Made by a program: the position numbers and the translations under genes. A DNA stretch of 51,082 nt, taken from assembly GCF_900115145.1 (NCBI RefSeq), contig NZ_FOVL01000004.1:1-51082 (forward strand), written 5' to 3'. Each line of letters begins with the position of its first letter. The stretch's first letter is position 1. The DNA comes from Salegentibacter flavus. GTDB taxonomy: Bacteria; Bacteroidota; Bacteroidia; Flavobacteriales; Flavobacteriaceae. The notes below the pieces were generated by a model. It did no database searches and was not told the DNA's origin. It saw only the letters and a program-made list of their open reading frames with translations. Positions 25,833 through 34,755 of the stretch are shown piece after piece.

Positions 25833-26388
25833 AAATTTTAGACAGGAGCGGTGGGAAACCTTACATAAGGAGGAATGGCAGGAGAGATTTGTCTATAAAG
25901 TTTCCAATTTTGGACGTTTGATCAGTTTTCTTAGAAATCCTGAGGGGGAACTGGTTAAAGGAGGTAAAATAGGCGGCTACCTCAATTTTTCGGTAAAATT
26001 AAAAACCGGCAAATCCAAAAGCTACTATATTCATCGAATAGTAGCCGAATTATTTTTGAAGAAAAAAGAGAACGACAAATATGTTGTCCACAAGAATTTT
26101 CAGAAAGACGACAACCGGGCCACTAACCTTGCCTGGATGACCCAGGAAGAATGGGTGCAACATCAATACAACAGCCCCAAGGTTAAGGAAAACAAACACA
26201 AAAGAAAATTACGCAAAGTGGTTTCCTATTCGAAGCTCACCTATGCCCAGGCGGTTATTCTTAAAAAGAAATTGCTTGACCCTAACCGAAAAACCCGGAT
26301 CAGAGTGCTGGCCAAGCAATTTGGAGTTTCTGAAATGCAATTGTACCGCATCAAATCGGGTGAAAACTGGGGAGATATCGAAGTTTGA
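25825..26388 (+). CDS. NUMOD4/HNH-like protein with C-terminal helix-turn-helix
   Basis: A 187-residue protein with three parts. A NUMOD4-like segment (10-34) has W...YKVSNFGRLIS. An HNH_3-like zinc/nuclease segment (about 68-106) has YIHRIVAELF, then VVHKNFQKDDNRATNLAWMT with His89 and Asn101. A C-terminal helix-turn-helix (about 138-182) has LAKQFGVSEMQLYRIKSGENW. Such combinations are found in phage and free-standing homing endonucleases. The start at 25825 overlaps the map stop by 8 bp; the upstream ATG at 25792 is less likely. The acidic residue usual after the HNH His is Asn91, so catalysis is uncertain. Confidence 0.7.
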   Translation: MIKNFRQERWETLHKEEWQERFVYKVSNFGRLISFLRNPEGELVKGGKIGGYLNFSVKLKTGKSKSYYIHRIVAELFLKKKENDKYVVHKNFQKDDNRATNLAWMTQEEWVQHQYNSPKVKENKHKRKLRKVVSYSKLTYAQAVILKKKLLDPNRKTRIRVLAKQFGVSEMQLYRIKSGENWGDIEV

Positions 26389-26418
26389 GAGAAAGACTCA
26401 AGCAGAATTGTAAATTAA

Positions 26419-27183
26419 ATGAAGAAAGTTTTTAAGCTAATCCTCAATGCATTACCCAGGCCGCTATTAATTCGTTTTAGTTATCTCGCCAGACCATTTC
26501 TGAAGTTAGCGCTACGCGGGAATAAATATACAGATCCCATTGATGGTAGTAGTTTCAATAAATTTCTTCCCTATGGCTACGTAAAGCAGCGGGAGAATGT
26601 ACTCTCCCCTTCTACCCTTTCCCTGGAACGCCACCGTTTGCTTTGGCTTTATTTAAAAAATGAAACCGACTTCTTTACCCGAAATTTAAAGGTCCTTCAT
26701 TTCGCCCCGGAACAGGCCTTTTATAAGCGTTTCAGGAAACTAAAGAACCTCGATTACACCACTACAGATCTCAATTCTCCCCTGGCCGATGTAAAAGCTG
26801 ATATCTGCGATCTGCTATTTTCAGATAACGAATTCGATTTTATCCTCTGTAACCATGTGCTGGAACACATTCCGGATGATACCAAAGCTATGCAGGAGCT
26901 CTATCGAATTTTAAAACCCGGCGGCACGGCTATTCTTCAAATCCCACAGGATCTGGATCGCGCAAAAACATTCGAGGATGATTCAATTACCGATAAAAAA
27001 GAGCGGGAAAAGATCTTTGGCCAGTATGACCATGTGAGAGTGTATGGGAGAGATTATTTTGATAAACTAAGAAATATCGGTTTCAGAGTAGAAGAAGTTG
27101 ATTATACCCGTAAGTTATCCTCAGAAGAAATAGATAAATACCGTTTGGCAAAAGGAGAGATTATTCCGGTTTGCTATAAATAA
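26419..27183 (+). CDS. Class I SAM-dependent methyltransferase
   Basis: A 254-residue methyltransferase. After a basic N-terminal part (about 1-85) comes the Rossmann core: VLHFAPEQAFYKRF (motif I variant, HFAPE rather than GxGxG), DYTTTDLN, then FDFILCNHVLEHIPDD and LKPGGTAILQIP (motif post-I to III). Proteins with HFAPE are often annotated as generic methyltransferases beside cell-envelope genes; the substrate is unknown. The stop TAA abuts the stop of the convergent apbE gene with no gap. Confidence 0.82.
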   Translation: MKKVFKLILNALPRPLLIRFSYLARPFLKLALRGNKYTDPIDGSSFNKFLPYGYVKQRENVLSPSTLSLERHRLLWLYLKNETDFFTRNLKVLHFAPEQAFYKRFRKLKNLDYTTTDLNSPLADVKADICDLLFSDNEFDFILCNHVLEHIPDDTKAMQELYRILKPGGTAILQIPQDLDRAKTFEDDSITDKKEREKIFGQYDHVRVYGRDYFDKLRNIGFRVEEVDYTRKLSSEEIDKYRLAKGEIIPVCYK

Positions 27184-28185
27184 TTATTCCCTTAGTGCCT
27201 TTTTAAATCCTTCGGAAGCATAGACTTCAGGCTCTCCGTTATTCACATAGATAAAATAGGCATCAACATTATCAAGCTCTTCCAGTAGAACTACAGCCTT
27301 TTCAAAACCCATAGCCATGAATGCAGAAGCATAACCATCAGCAAGCGTGCAGTTTTCAGCTAATACCGAAGCGCTTAACAGATCGTTCTTTTCGGCAAGG
27401 CCGGTTAGGGGATTAATGGTATGTACAAAGGTATTCCCGGAGGAATCTGTTTTGAATTTCCGGTAATTCCCAGAAGTTGCCATTGCCCTGTCCTTTAGAG
27501 CAAGGATAGTTTGAAAGGTTCTCTCTCCTTCGATCTGTTCAGGGTCATCTATAGCCACAATCCAATCAGAATCCTTTTGTTTATTTCTTCCTTTAGCCAC
27601 AAGCTCACCGCCTAACTCGATAAGATAATCAGAAACATCATTTTCATCAAAATATTCAGCAATAACATCAATGGCATAACCTTTAGCAATAGCATTAAAA
27701 TCGATATAAATTCCGGGATCTTCCTTTATTATGCGATTATCTTCACTGAGTTGGAGTTTATCAAAACCCACCAGGCGATGAAGAGAGTCAAGAAAAACTT
27801 CATTAGGTTGTTCAGGCTTCTTTTCAGGACCAAATCCATACGCATTTACCAGATTGCCGACTGTGGGGTCAAAAAAGCCTTTGCTTTCCTTATAGATCTT
27901 CTGTGAAGCTTTAAAGACTTTTACAAAATGTTCATCTACCACAACGTTTGTATCCCCATAGTTAATCCTGGAAATATCTGAGTCATTCTGATAAGTGCTC
28001 ATGGAAGCATTAATAAAGTTGAATACAGAGTCCAGGGCAAACTCAACTTCTAATTCTTCGTCTGAAAAATATTTGATATTATAAGTAGTTCCTAAGGCAC
28101 TACCGGAAACATTCTTTGCAGAATTTTCAGGTTGACACGAGAGTAGAAGACTCAGCGAAAGCAATAAAAATAAATGTTTTTTCAT
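27184..28185 (-). CDS. apbE: FAD:protein FMN transferase ApbE
   Basis: A 333-residue lipoprotein that attaches FMN covalently to Thr in target proteins, here very probably NqrB and NqrC. The start at 28185 gives MKKHLFLLLSLSLLLSC, a lipoprotein signal; the upstream ATG at 28212 overlaps the previous gene. Motifs are ALGTTYNIKY, STYQNDSDISRIN, DFNAIAKGYAIDVI, LIELGGELVAKG, MATSGNYRKF and HTINPLTG. It closes the nqr locus, 4 bp after the small unknown gene. Confidence 0.93.
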   Translation of the reverse strand: MKKHLFLLLSLSLLLSCQPENSAKNVSGSALGTTYNIKYFSDEELEVEFALDSVFNFINASMSTYQNDSDISRINYGDTNVVVDEHFVKVFKASQKIYKESKGFFDPTVGNLVNAYGFGPEKKPEQPNEVFLDSLHRLVGFDKLQLSEDNRIIKEDPGIYIDFNAIAKGYAIDVIAEYFDENDVSDYLIELGGELVAKGRNKQKDSDWIVAIDDPEQIEGERTFQTILALKDRAMATSGNYRKFKTDSSGNTFVHTINPLTGLAEKNDLLSASVLAENCTLADGYASAFMAMGFEKAVVLLEELDNVDAYFIYVNNGEPEVYASEGFKKALRE

Positions 28186-28189
28186 GTTC

Positions 28190-28546
28190 TTAGATTTCCT
28201 GCCAGCCTTCATAATTTACCACATAAGCTTCACCATGAGTAACTGGTTTCTCATAATCTAAAGAATTGGCAAGTCCAACGCCAGCGTAAAAGGTACGGGC
28301 ATTAAACTTTTGTGCATGCTGCTTTATGGTTTCCAAAAACTGAATTTCAAACTCCCGGGGATTATGAGGATATTCTATAGCCCGAACAATTACAAAATGC
28401 AGCTTCTTATCTTTAAGAGCAACAAATTGAGGATCTTTTTGAATTTCACTATTCACCCCCAAAAATTCATAGCCCTTCTCCTCAAGGTCTTTACCCACGA
28501 TATTCATCGCAAGGTTATGCAGTTCCTGGTCATTTAATTTAGCCAT
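28190..28546 (-). CDS. Conserved small protein between nqrF and apbE, function unknown
   Basis: A 118-residue soluble protein with no signal peptide or membrane segment. It shows mixed helix and strand character: ELHNLAMNIVGKDLEEKGYEF, then KKLHFVIVRAIEYP, then ARTFYAGVGLANSLDYEKPV. I do not recognise a named domain. It lies after the nqr terminator and 4 bp before apbE, so it is probably co-transcribed with apbE. A role in Na+-NQR maturation or flavinylation is only a guess from position. Confidence 0.7.
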   Translation of the reverse strand: MAKLNDQELHNLAMNIVGKDLEEKGYEFLGVNSEIQKDPQFVALKDKKLHFVIVRAIEYPHNPREFEIQFLETIKQHAQKFNARTFYAGVGLANSLDYEKPVTHGEAYVVNYEGWQEI

Positions 28547-28560
28547 AGTGCAAAAATAAA

Positions 28561-28586
28561 AAAGACCGGCTTCACAGCCGGTCTTT
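28561..28586 (-). terminator. Terminator after nqrF
   Basis: AAAGACCGGCT and AGCCGGTCTTT form a perfect 11-bp stem with loop TCAC (GTGA in leftward reading), followed by TTTATTTTT. It separates nqrF from the unknown gene and apbE, so those two depend on read-through or a promoter in the short gap. Confidence 0.85.
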
Positions 28587-28609
28587 TTTGCTTATTATTT
28601 AATTGAAGA

Positions 28610-29899
28610 TTATCCTCCAAAGTCATCGAATCTGATATTCTCATCAGGAATACCGAAGTCTTCTCCCATTTTCTGAACGGCTTTGTTCATCAATGGAGGT
28701 CCACAGAAATATAATTCAATTTCTTCAGGCTCTTCGTGTTTGCTCAAATAGTTATCGATAACCACCTGGTGAATGAATCCTACGAATCCATCTCCTTCAT
28801 CATCGAGATCTTTTTTCACTTTCCAGTTATCTTCTTCCATTGGTTCAGAAAGCGCCAGGAAGAATCTAAAGTTAGGGAAATCTCTTTCCAGGGCTCTAAA
28901 GTGTTCAGTATAGAACAATTCTCTTTTCGAACGGCCACCATACCAATAAGTCACTTTTCTACCCGTCTTTAGGGTACGGAAAAGGTGATAAAGGTGAGAA
29001 CGCATTGGGGCCATTCCGGCTCCACCCCCAACATAAAGCATCTCTGAATCACTTGGGTTGATAAAGAATTCACCATAAGGTCCTGAAATGGTTACCTTAT
29101 CTCCTTTTTTCCTTGAGAAAATATAAGATGAAGCAATACCTGGATTTACATTCATCCAGCCATCTTTCGCCCTATCCCAGGGTGGAGTGGCAACACGAAC
29201 GTTAAGCATGATCTCACGACCTTCAGCAGGGTAAGAAGCCATAGAATAAGCTCTTTCCACTGTTTCGGAGTTTTTCATCACAAGAGGCCAAAGCTGGAAT
29301 TTATCCCATTCTTCCTTAAATTTCTGAGGCTCACCAGGATGCTCATCGGGGTGGGCTGTGATATCCATATCGCTGAATTTCACTTCACATTTAGGGATCT
29401 CGATCTGGATATAACCACCGGCCTTATAATTCATATCTTCAGGGATTTCAACAACGAATTCCTTGATAAAAGAGGCTACGTTGTAGTTTCTAACTACAGT
29501 ACCTTCCCATTTCTTGATTCCGAATACTTCCTCCGGAATCTGGATCTTCATATCTTCTTTTACTTTTACCTGGCAACCAAGGCGCCATCCCTGCGCGATC
29601 TCTTTACGTGTAAAATGTGGCTCCTCGGTTGGAAGAATGGCTCCTCCTCCTTCAGAAACAATACATTTACACTGAACACAGGTACCACCACCTCCACAGG
29701 CAGATGGTAAAAATAATTTATTATCACCTAAGGTAGAAAGCAAGGTTCCTCCTGAACCTACCTCCATATCTTTTTCTCCGTTGATATTAATTGTAACCGG
29801 TCCTGATGGTGCCAGTTTAGCTTTGGCTCCAAGCAAAATGGAAACCAATAACAGGATCAATACTAAAAATACTACTACACTTGCTATTACAACTGTCAT
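28610..29899 (-). CDS. nqrF: Na+-translocating NADH:quinone reductase subunit F
   Basis: The 429-residue NADH-oxidising subunit. One N-terminal transmembrane helix (about 3-24) precedes a ferredoxin-type [2Fe-2S] domain with Cys68, Cys74, Cys77 and Cys109 ([12 protein letters not shown] and GCQV). The FAD-binding domain has RAYSMASYP and the NADH domain has [15 protein letters not shown], ending in LYFCGPPLM and FDDFGG. The gene is the last of the nqrABCDEF series, 16 bp after nqrE. Confidence 0.96.
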   Translation of the reverse strand: MTVVIASVVVFLVLILLLVSILLGAKAKLAPSGPVTININGEKDMEVGSGGTLLSTLGDNKLFLPSACGGGGTCVQCKCIVSEGGGAILPTEEPHFTRKEIAQGWRLGCQVKVKEDMKIQIPEEVFGIKKWEGTVVRNYNVASFIKEFVVEIPEDMNYKAGGYIQIEIPKCEVKFSDMDITAHPDEHPGEPQKFKEEWDKFQLWPLVMKNSETVERAYSMASYPAEGREIMLNVRVATPPWDRAKDGWMNVNPGIASSYIFSRKKGDKVTISGPYGEFFINPSDSEMLYVGGGAGMAPMRSHLYHLFRTLKTGRKVTYWYGGRSKRELFYTEHFRALERDFPNFRFFLALSEPMEEDNWKVKKDLDDEGDGFVGFIHQVVIDNYLSKHEEPEEIELYFCGPPLMNKAVQKMGEDFGIPDENIRFDDFGG

Positions 29900-29915
29900 A
29901 ATCCTACTTTTTCGA

Positions 29916-30530
29916 TTATATTTTAATTCCCATAAAACTCATAAAGCCAAGAGCCATTAGACCGGTAATAATAAATGTTATTCCCAGGCCTTTTAACGGA
30001 GCCGGTATGTTTGAGTATGCAATTTTCTCACGGATTGCGGCAATTCCAAGAATCGCCAGAAACCAGCCTACACCACTTCCAAACCCATAAGTAATGGCTT
30101 CCGTGATGGCGCCAAAGTCCTTTTGCTGCATAAACAACGACCCACCAAGGATGGCACAGTTTACAGCAATAAGAGGAAGAAATATACCCAAAGCACCATA
30201 GAGGGCAGGAGCAAATTTCTCAACGATCATTTCTACCAGTTGCACCATAGAGGCGATTACCGCAATAAACATGATAAAGCTCAAAAAGCTAAGGTCTACA
30301 TCGGCATACTCGGCTCCAAGCCATTGCAGGGCACCGGGTCTTAACAGGTAATTGTCCAGCAAGAAGTTAATAGGTACTGTAATAGAAAGTACAAATATTA
30401 CAGCAGCACCTAAACCAACAGCTGTTTTAACGGTTTTGGATACCGCCAGGTATGAACACATCCCCAGGAAGTAAGCAAAAACCATATTTTCTATGAAAAT
30501 ACTTCTTACAAATAAGTTTACATATTCCAT
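29916..30530 (-). CDS. nqrE: Na+-translocating NADH:quinone reductase subunit E
   Basis: A 204-residue integral membrane subunit with about six helices, homologous to NqrD in inverted topology. Cys25 in [10 protein letters not shown] and the Cys near 120 in VNCAILGGS correspond to the iron-sulfur ligands shared with NqrD. Length is normal. Confidence 0.95.
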   Translation of the reverse strand: MEYVNLFVRSIFIENMVFAYFLGMCSYLAVSKTVKTAVGLGAAVIFVLSITVPINFLLDNYLLRPGALQWLGAEYADVDLSFLSFIMFIAVIASMVQLVEMIVEKFAPALYGALGIFLPLIAVNCAILGGSLFMQQKDFGAITEAITYGFGSGVGWFLAILGIAAIREKIAYSNIPAPLKGLGITFIITGLMALGFMSFMGIKI

Positions 30531-30549
30531 TATAATTCTTTTTTAACTG

Positions 30550-31299
30550 TTAGTTGGTTTCTTCAATCAGTTTGCGGTTACGTGCTCGCTGTACCCAAAT
30601 TATAAGCCCTACCACAATAAGAGCCATTGGAGACAGAAGCATTAATCCGTTGTTTTCGTATCCGAAAGCATACAGGCCAGAAGATTCTGCAAGTGTTGCG
30701 CCTTTATGACCCAAAACCTCAAATCCAAATAATTTACCTGAACCTAAAAGTTCGCGGAAAAAAGCTACAATTATGAGGATAAGTCCATAACCGGCAGCAT
30801 TTCCAACACCATCCAGGAAAGATTTGTACACCCCGTTACCAAGGGCAAAAGCCTCCAGGCGTCCCATTACAATACAGTTAGTAATAATAAGCCCGATAAA
30901 TACTGAAAGCTGTTTACTTACATCATAAGCATAAGCCTTTAAAATCTGGTCTACCAGAACCACCAGGGAAGCAACAACAACAAGTTGTACAATAATCCTG
31001 ATTCGGCTTGGAATCATATTACGTAACATAGATATAATCATGTTACTAAATGCCATTACAGCCACAACCGCAATTGCCATTACCACAGCCGGTTCCAACT
31101 GCACGGTGATCGCAAGTGCCGAACAAATACCCAATACCTGTACGGTAATAGGGTTATTATCGTCTAACGGATCAGACAACAATTTTCTGTTCCCCTTCGA
31201 TAGGAAATGTTCCTTCTCTTCTGAATTAGACATGAAGAGAATCATTTCGTTTTTCTTTGCTTCCTTTTCTTCGGAAGTCATTTTCTTCTCGTTAGCCAT
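30550..31299 (-). CDS. nqrD: Na+-translocating NADH:quinone reductase subunit D, N-terminally extended
   Basis: A 249-residue membrane subunit with about six helices. The family core starts around residue 40 ([20 protein letters not shown], with Cys59); the second iron-sulfur Cys is in NCIVMGR. An N-terminal charged extension of about 30 residues (Lys/Glu-rich, then [16 protein letters not shown]) is unusual. The ATG at 31299 sits 2 bp after the nqrC stop, which supports it, though Met19 or Met23 could also start. Confidence 0.94.
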   Translation of the reverse strand: MANEKKMTSEEKEAKKNEMILFMSNSEEKEHFLSKGNRKLLSDPLDDNNPITVQVLGICSALAITVQLEPAVVMAIAVVAVMAFSNMIISMLRNMIPSRIRIIVQLVVVASLVVLVDQILKAYAYDVSKQLSVFIGLIITNCIVMGRLEAFALGNGVYKSFLDGVGNAAGYGLILIIVAFFRELLGSGKLFGFEVLGHKGATLAESSGLYAFGYENNGLMLLSPMALIVVGLIIWVQRARNRKLIEETN

Positions 31300-31301
31300 A
31301 A

Positions 31302-32045
31302 TTATTGAATTGCTACTTTAATTTCCTGCTCCTTTTTAAAATAAGGCAGGTAACGTTTAAGTCTTTCAGAAATCATATCTGAAACCCCGTCACCGGTAAT
31401 AGTGGCTCCTGATATTGCATCTACCTGATTATCGTCTTTATCTGAAGGATCTATATCGCCTTTCACAACAGATACTCCTACAAGATTTCCGCTTTCGTCA
31501 AAAATCTTTTCATCGGTAAATCTTTCTTTGAAAAACTCCTTAGTGATCTCGGCTCCAAGTCCCGGAGTTTCTCCAAGGTGGTCAAAAGTGGCGCCGGCAA
31601 TGGTATTCACATCATCCCGTAAGGCAATATATCCAAAGATCGCATTCCATAAACCGTTACCTCTTAGAGGAACGATGTAGAATTTTTCTCCATCCACTTC
31701 GGCGATGTATAAAGGAAAAACCTGATCTGCTGCGGGCTTCTTAAGCTCCTTGGCCAGATCTACCTGGAAAGCATCTATATCCTCATCTTCAGTTCCATCT
31801 TCGCGAAGGCTAAGCTCTTCGGTGATGTATTGATCATATAGTTCTTCAGCTCCTGCCCTATCGGTTTCAATACCAATAGTGGCCAGAATACTCTGCATCT
31901 TTTCCTGTCTTACGTTTTCTCTTTGCGTAGGCTGCAGGGAAGTTGCGGTAAAAGCTAATACGGTTGCTACTACTACTACCATAATAATAGCGAACATAAA
32001 AGTATAGCCGTTACTGTTAGTCTTATTTACTGATTTCTCTTCCAT
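31302..32045 (-). CDS. nqrC: Na+-translocating NADH:quinone reductase subunit C
   Basis: A 247-residue subunit with one N-terminal helix (about 12-33) and a periplasmic FMN-binding domain. The flavinylation motif DAISGAT matches Dxx(S/T)GAT; Thr215 would carry FMN, attached by ApbE. It is 2 bp after nqrB. Confidence 0.95.
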   Translation of the reverse strand: MEEKSVNKTNSNGYTFMFAIIMVVVVATVLAFTATSLQPTQRENVRQEKMQSILATIGIETDRAGAEELYDQYITEELSLREDGTEDEDIDAFQVDLAKELKKPAADQVFPLYIAEVDGEKFYIVPLRGNGLWNAIFGYIALRDDVNTIAGATFDHLGETPGLGAEITKEFFKERFTDEKIFDESGNLVGVSVVKGDIDPSDKDDNQVDAISGATITGDGVSDMISERLKRYLPYFKKEQEIKVAIQ

Positions 32046-32047
32046 AA

Positions 32048-33229
32048 CTAAACTGCTGTTTTAACCTGCCCGGTGGCAGTTTTAATTCTTTTTCGTCTGC
32101 GTTTAATGTTAGCCTGAATTACATAGTGATCTATGGTAGGAGCAAACACATTCATCAACAGAATTGCCAGCATCACCCCTTCAGGATAAGCCGGGTTAAA
32201 CACCCTGATCATTATCGAGAAGAAACCGATTAGGAATCCGTAGATCCACATTCCCTTCAGGGTTTGTGCAGCAGATACCGGATCGGTAGCCATAAACACA
32301 ATCCCGAAAGCTAAACCTCCAATTAACAGGTGATTTACCCAATAGAAATTTGTCAACTCATTTCCTGCAACTCCCAGCGAAGGAAGTGCATTAAAAATTA
32401 AAGCCATTACTGCGGCTCCTATAAACCCACTCAGAATAATTCTCCAGTTCCCAACCTTTGTTAGAATTAGAAGAAGTGCTCCAGCAAGGATAAACAATGT
32501 TGAAGTCTCTGCTACAGATCCAGGGATCACTCCGTAGAACATATCCCACATACTGTGAGACACATCGTCCCCGGCTGCAAGCGAACCAAGAATTGTTTCT
32601 CCTGAAACAGCTTCTACATTACTTGCTTCACTAACCCAAACCTTGTTTCCAGACATATAAGTAGGGTATGCAAAGAAAGCGAAGGCCCTAGCCGTTAAGG
32701 CAGGGTTCAGGATATTCATCCCTGTGCCTCCAAAGGCTTCTTTTCCTATTAATACTGCAAATACTACTGAAAGAGCCAACATCCAAAGTGGAAGATCAAT
32801 TGGCATAATCATAGGGATAAGTAAACCGGTTACCAGGTATCCCTCATTAACGTCGTGACCTCTGAAAATCGCAAACGCAAATTCAATTCCGAGTCCCACT
32901 GCATAAGACACCACGATCATAGGAACAATCTTCAAGGCGCCGTGCCCAAGTGCATCCCAAAAAGTAAATGCTTCCCCTAATTGACTGTAGTATTGATACC
33001 CTGCATTCCACATTCCGAAGAGAAGGGCTGGGATCAAAGCGATAACCACAGTAATCATCACTCTTTTCAAATCGACAGCATCTCTAATATGAGCCCCCTT
33101 TTTAGTTGTGTGATTTGGTGTAAACAGGAAAGTATCTATCGCATTTACAGCGGGTGCATACTTCTCATATTTCTTACCCTTACCAAAAGGTTCACTTATT
33201 TTATCTAATTTTTGTCTAATCCATTCCAT
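32048..33229 (-). CDS. nqrB: Na+-translocating NADH:quinone reductase subunit B
   Basis: A 393-residue membrane subunit with about ten helices, holding riboflavin and a covalent FMN and forming part of the Na+ path. Conserved stretches include GLLIPMIMP and GGTGMNILNPALTARAF. At the flavinylation position the sequence reads EAVSGET (206-212), so Thr212 is present but the flanking residues depart from the usual Dxx(S/T)GAT. It lies 14 bp after nqrA. Confidence 0.95.
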   Translation of the reverse strand: MEWIRQKLDKISEPFGKGKKYEKYAPAVNAIDTFLFTPNHTTKKGAHIRDAVDLKRVMITVVIALIPALLFGMWNAGYQYYSQLGEAFTFWDALGHGALKIVPMIVVSYAVGLGIEFAFAIFRGHDVNEGYLVTGLLIPMIMPIDLPLWMLALSVVFAVLIGKEAFGGTGMNILNPALTARAFAFFAYPTYMSGNKVWVSEASNVEAVSGETILGSLAAGDDVSHSMWDMFYGVIPGSVAETSTLFILAGALLLILTKVGNWRIILSGFIGAAVMALIFNALPSLGVAGNELTNFYWVNHLLIGGLAFGIVFMATDPVSAAQTLKGMWIYGFLIGFFSIMIRVFNPAYPEGVMLAILLMNVFAPTIDHYVIQANIKRRRKRIKTATGQVKTAV

Positions 33230-33243
33230 ATTTTTCCTGCTTT

Positions 33244-34587
33244 TTAACCTACTTCAGTAATCATTAGATCCAGGCCTAAACGAATCACGTCCTGAATTTC
33301 AATCTTCGAGGTGTTTACATATTCTACCAAAGCGAAATCTTCAGGAGCAACTTCATAAATTCCGAGGTTCTCCATTTTTTCGATATCTCCGGCCATACAT
33401 GCTTTTATAAGCTGCATCGGGAAAATATCCATTGGCAAAACTTCTTCCATTTCGCCGGTAACTACCAAAGCCCGCTCTTCTCCATTGAGATTAGTGGTAG
33501 GCTTGAATTTACGGTTAGGGAACAACCACGAAAGTGAAGTTCTGGAATTTGAATGAATGTTATTATAGGTAAAAGGCAACCAACCAAAAGCTCTGTATTG
33601 ATTTCCTTCCGGAATTAGCGTCAACTCGTTATCCAGAAAACCAATGTACTGATTATTGGATACCTTGGTTCCCGTCAATACGTTTCCTGAAATAACACGA
33701 ATATCATCGCTAACCTCTCCTATAAATTCAGAAACATTCGCACCAATTTTTGCACTGTAGTATTTTCGGTCTTTTGCTTCACTACCGGTTACCGCAATGG
33801 TTCGGTTTGCTTCGTAACGTCCGGTTAAGAAAAGCTTACCAATTATAGCTACATCCTCAGGATTAAGAGTCCATACTCTTTCTCCCTGGTTTATAGGATC
33901 GATCTTATGGATCTGCACTCCAACATTCCCTGCCGGATGCGGCCCGCTTACATTATGAAGCTCAGCACCTTTTATCCCTTTTAGGGAAGCTGCCGAAGAA
34001 TCGTCTAAAGAAAGATGAACTTTTCCTGAAGTTAGTTTTTGAAGCGCGTTAATTCCTTCCTGGAATTCCGCTTGCTTATCTTTTAGGATGAAGCCCCAGT
34101 CTGGAGCCAAAGGAGCAGTACTTACCGCCGAGATAAAAATAGCTTTTGGGCTATCTTTAGGATCAGCTATAATATCATAAGGCCTTTGATTGATAAAAGC
34201 ACCGCAGCCACTTTCAAGGATTCTGGTTTTGACAGCTTCAGCATCGGCTGAGGAAGCGTCCATTTTTCCAAATTCTTTATAAGCATCTTCGGGATCTGCT
34301 TCTATAATTATTTCCATAATGCGGCGTTTATCACCACGCTTAATTTCCTTAAGCATCCCACTAACAGGACTGGTAAAACGCACCTCATCGGTGTATTTTG
34401 AGTAGAAAAGCTCGTCACCGGCTAGCAGTTTCGCGCCTTCCTTTACAACCATTTTGGGTACTACGGTATGAAAATCTGGCGGTTTGACGGCATAGGTCTT
34501 AGACCTTGGAGCTTTTACCAGCTCTTTTTCCGCCTCCCCTTCTAATCGTAGAGATAATCCTTTTTTAATTCGAATGTCTTTTGACAT
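33244..34587 (-). CDS. nqrA: Na+-translocating NADH:quinone reductase subunit A
   Basis: A 447-residue cytoplasmic-face subunit without membrane helices. The N-terminus (IRIKKGLSLRLEGEAE) and a lipoyl-like segment with VKEGAKLLAGDELFYSK are typical of NqrA. The later SGPHPAGNVGVQIHKIDPIN is the RnfC/NqrA signature. It is the first gene of the nqr operon, with a good promoter about 40 bp upstream. Confidence 0.95.
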   Translation of the reverse strand: MSKDIRIKKGLSLRLEGEAEKELVKAPRSKTYAVKPPDFHTVVPKMVVKEGAKLLAGDELFYSKYTDEVRFTSPVSGMLKEIKRGDKRRIMEIIIEADPEDAYKEFGKMDASSADAEAVKTRILESGCGAFINQRPYDIIADPKDSPKAIFISAVSTAPLAPDWGFILKDKQAEFQEGINALQKLTSGKVHLSLDDSSAASLKGIKGAELHNVSGPHPAGNVGVQIHKIDPINQGERVWTLNPEDVAIIGKLFLTGRYEANRTIAVTGSEAKDRKYYSAKIGANVSEFIGEVSDDIRVISGNVLTGTKVSNNQYIGFLDNELTLIPEGNQYRAFGWLPFTYNNIHSNSRTSLSWLFPNRKFKPTTNLNGEERALVVTGEMEEVLPMDIFPMQLIKACMAGDIEKMENLGIYEVAPEDFALVEYVNTSKIEIQDVIRLGLDLMITEVG

Positions 34588-34626
34588 AGGATGGAGTGTA
34601 TGTTAAAAAATTTTTTTTAAGTCAGG

Positions 34627-34659
34627 CAAATTTAGGAATTTTAAACCCACATATCCCAA
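34627..34659 (-). promoter_or_regulatory. Promoter of the nqr operon
   Basis: In leftward reading, TTG (34659-34657), a 22-bp spacer and TAAATTTG (34634-34627) match the flavobacterial consensus TTG-N17-23-TAnnTTTG. The nqrA start at 34587 is about 40 bp downstream. Confidence 0.7.
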
Positions 34660-34731
34660 TAAAAACAAGAATTTTACGTCTTTTAATCTGTTAAATTGAA
34701 ATGTTAAAAAGTTCGGTATGAGAATTGTAAT

Positions 34732-34739
34732 TATCTTTG
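34732..34739 (+). promoter_or_regulatory. -7 element of the T9SS plug gene promoter
   Basis: TATCTTTG matches TAnnTTTG and lies 16 bp before the ATG at 34756, giving a very short leader. No TTG at the right spacing is seen, so the match is half. Confidence 0.45.
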
Positions 34740-34755
34740 AATATATTTACTTACA

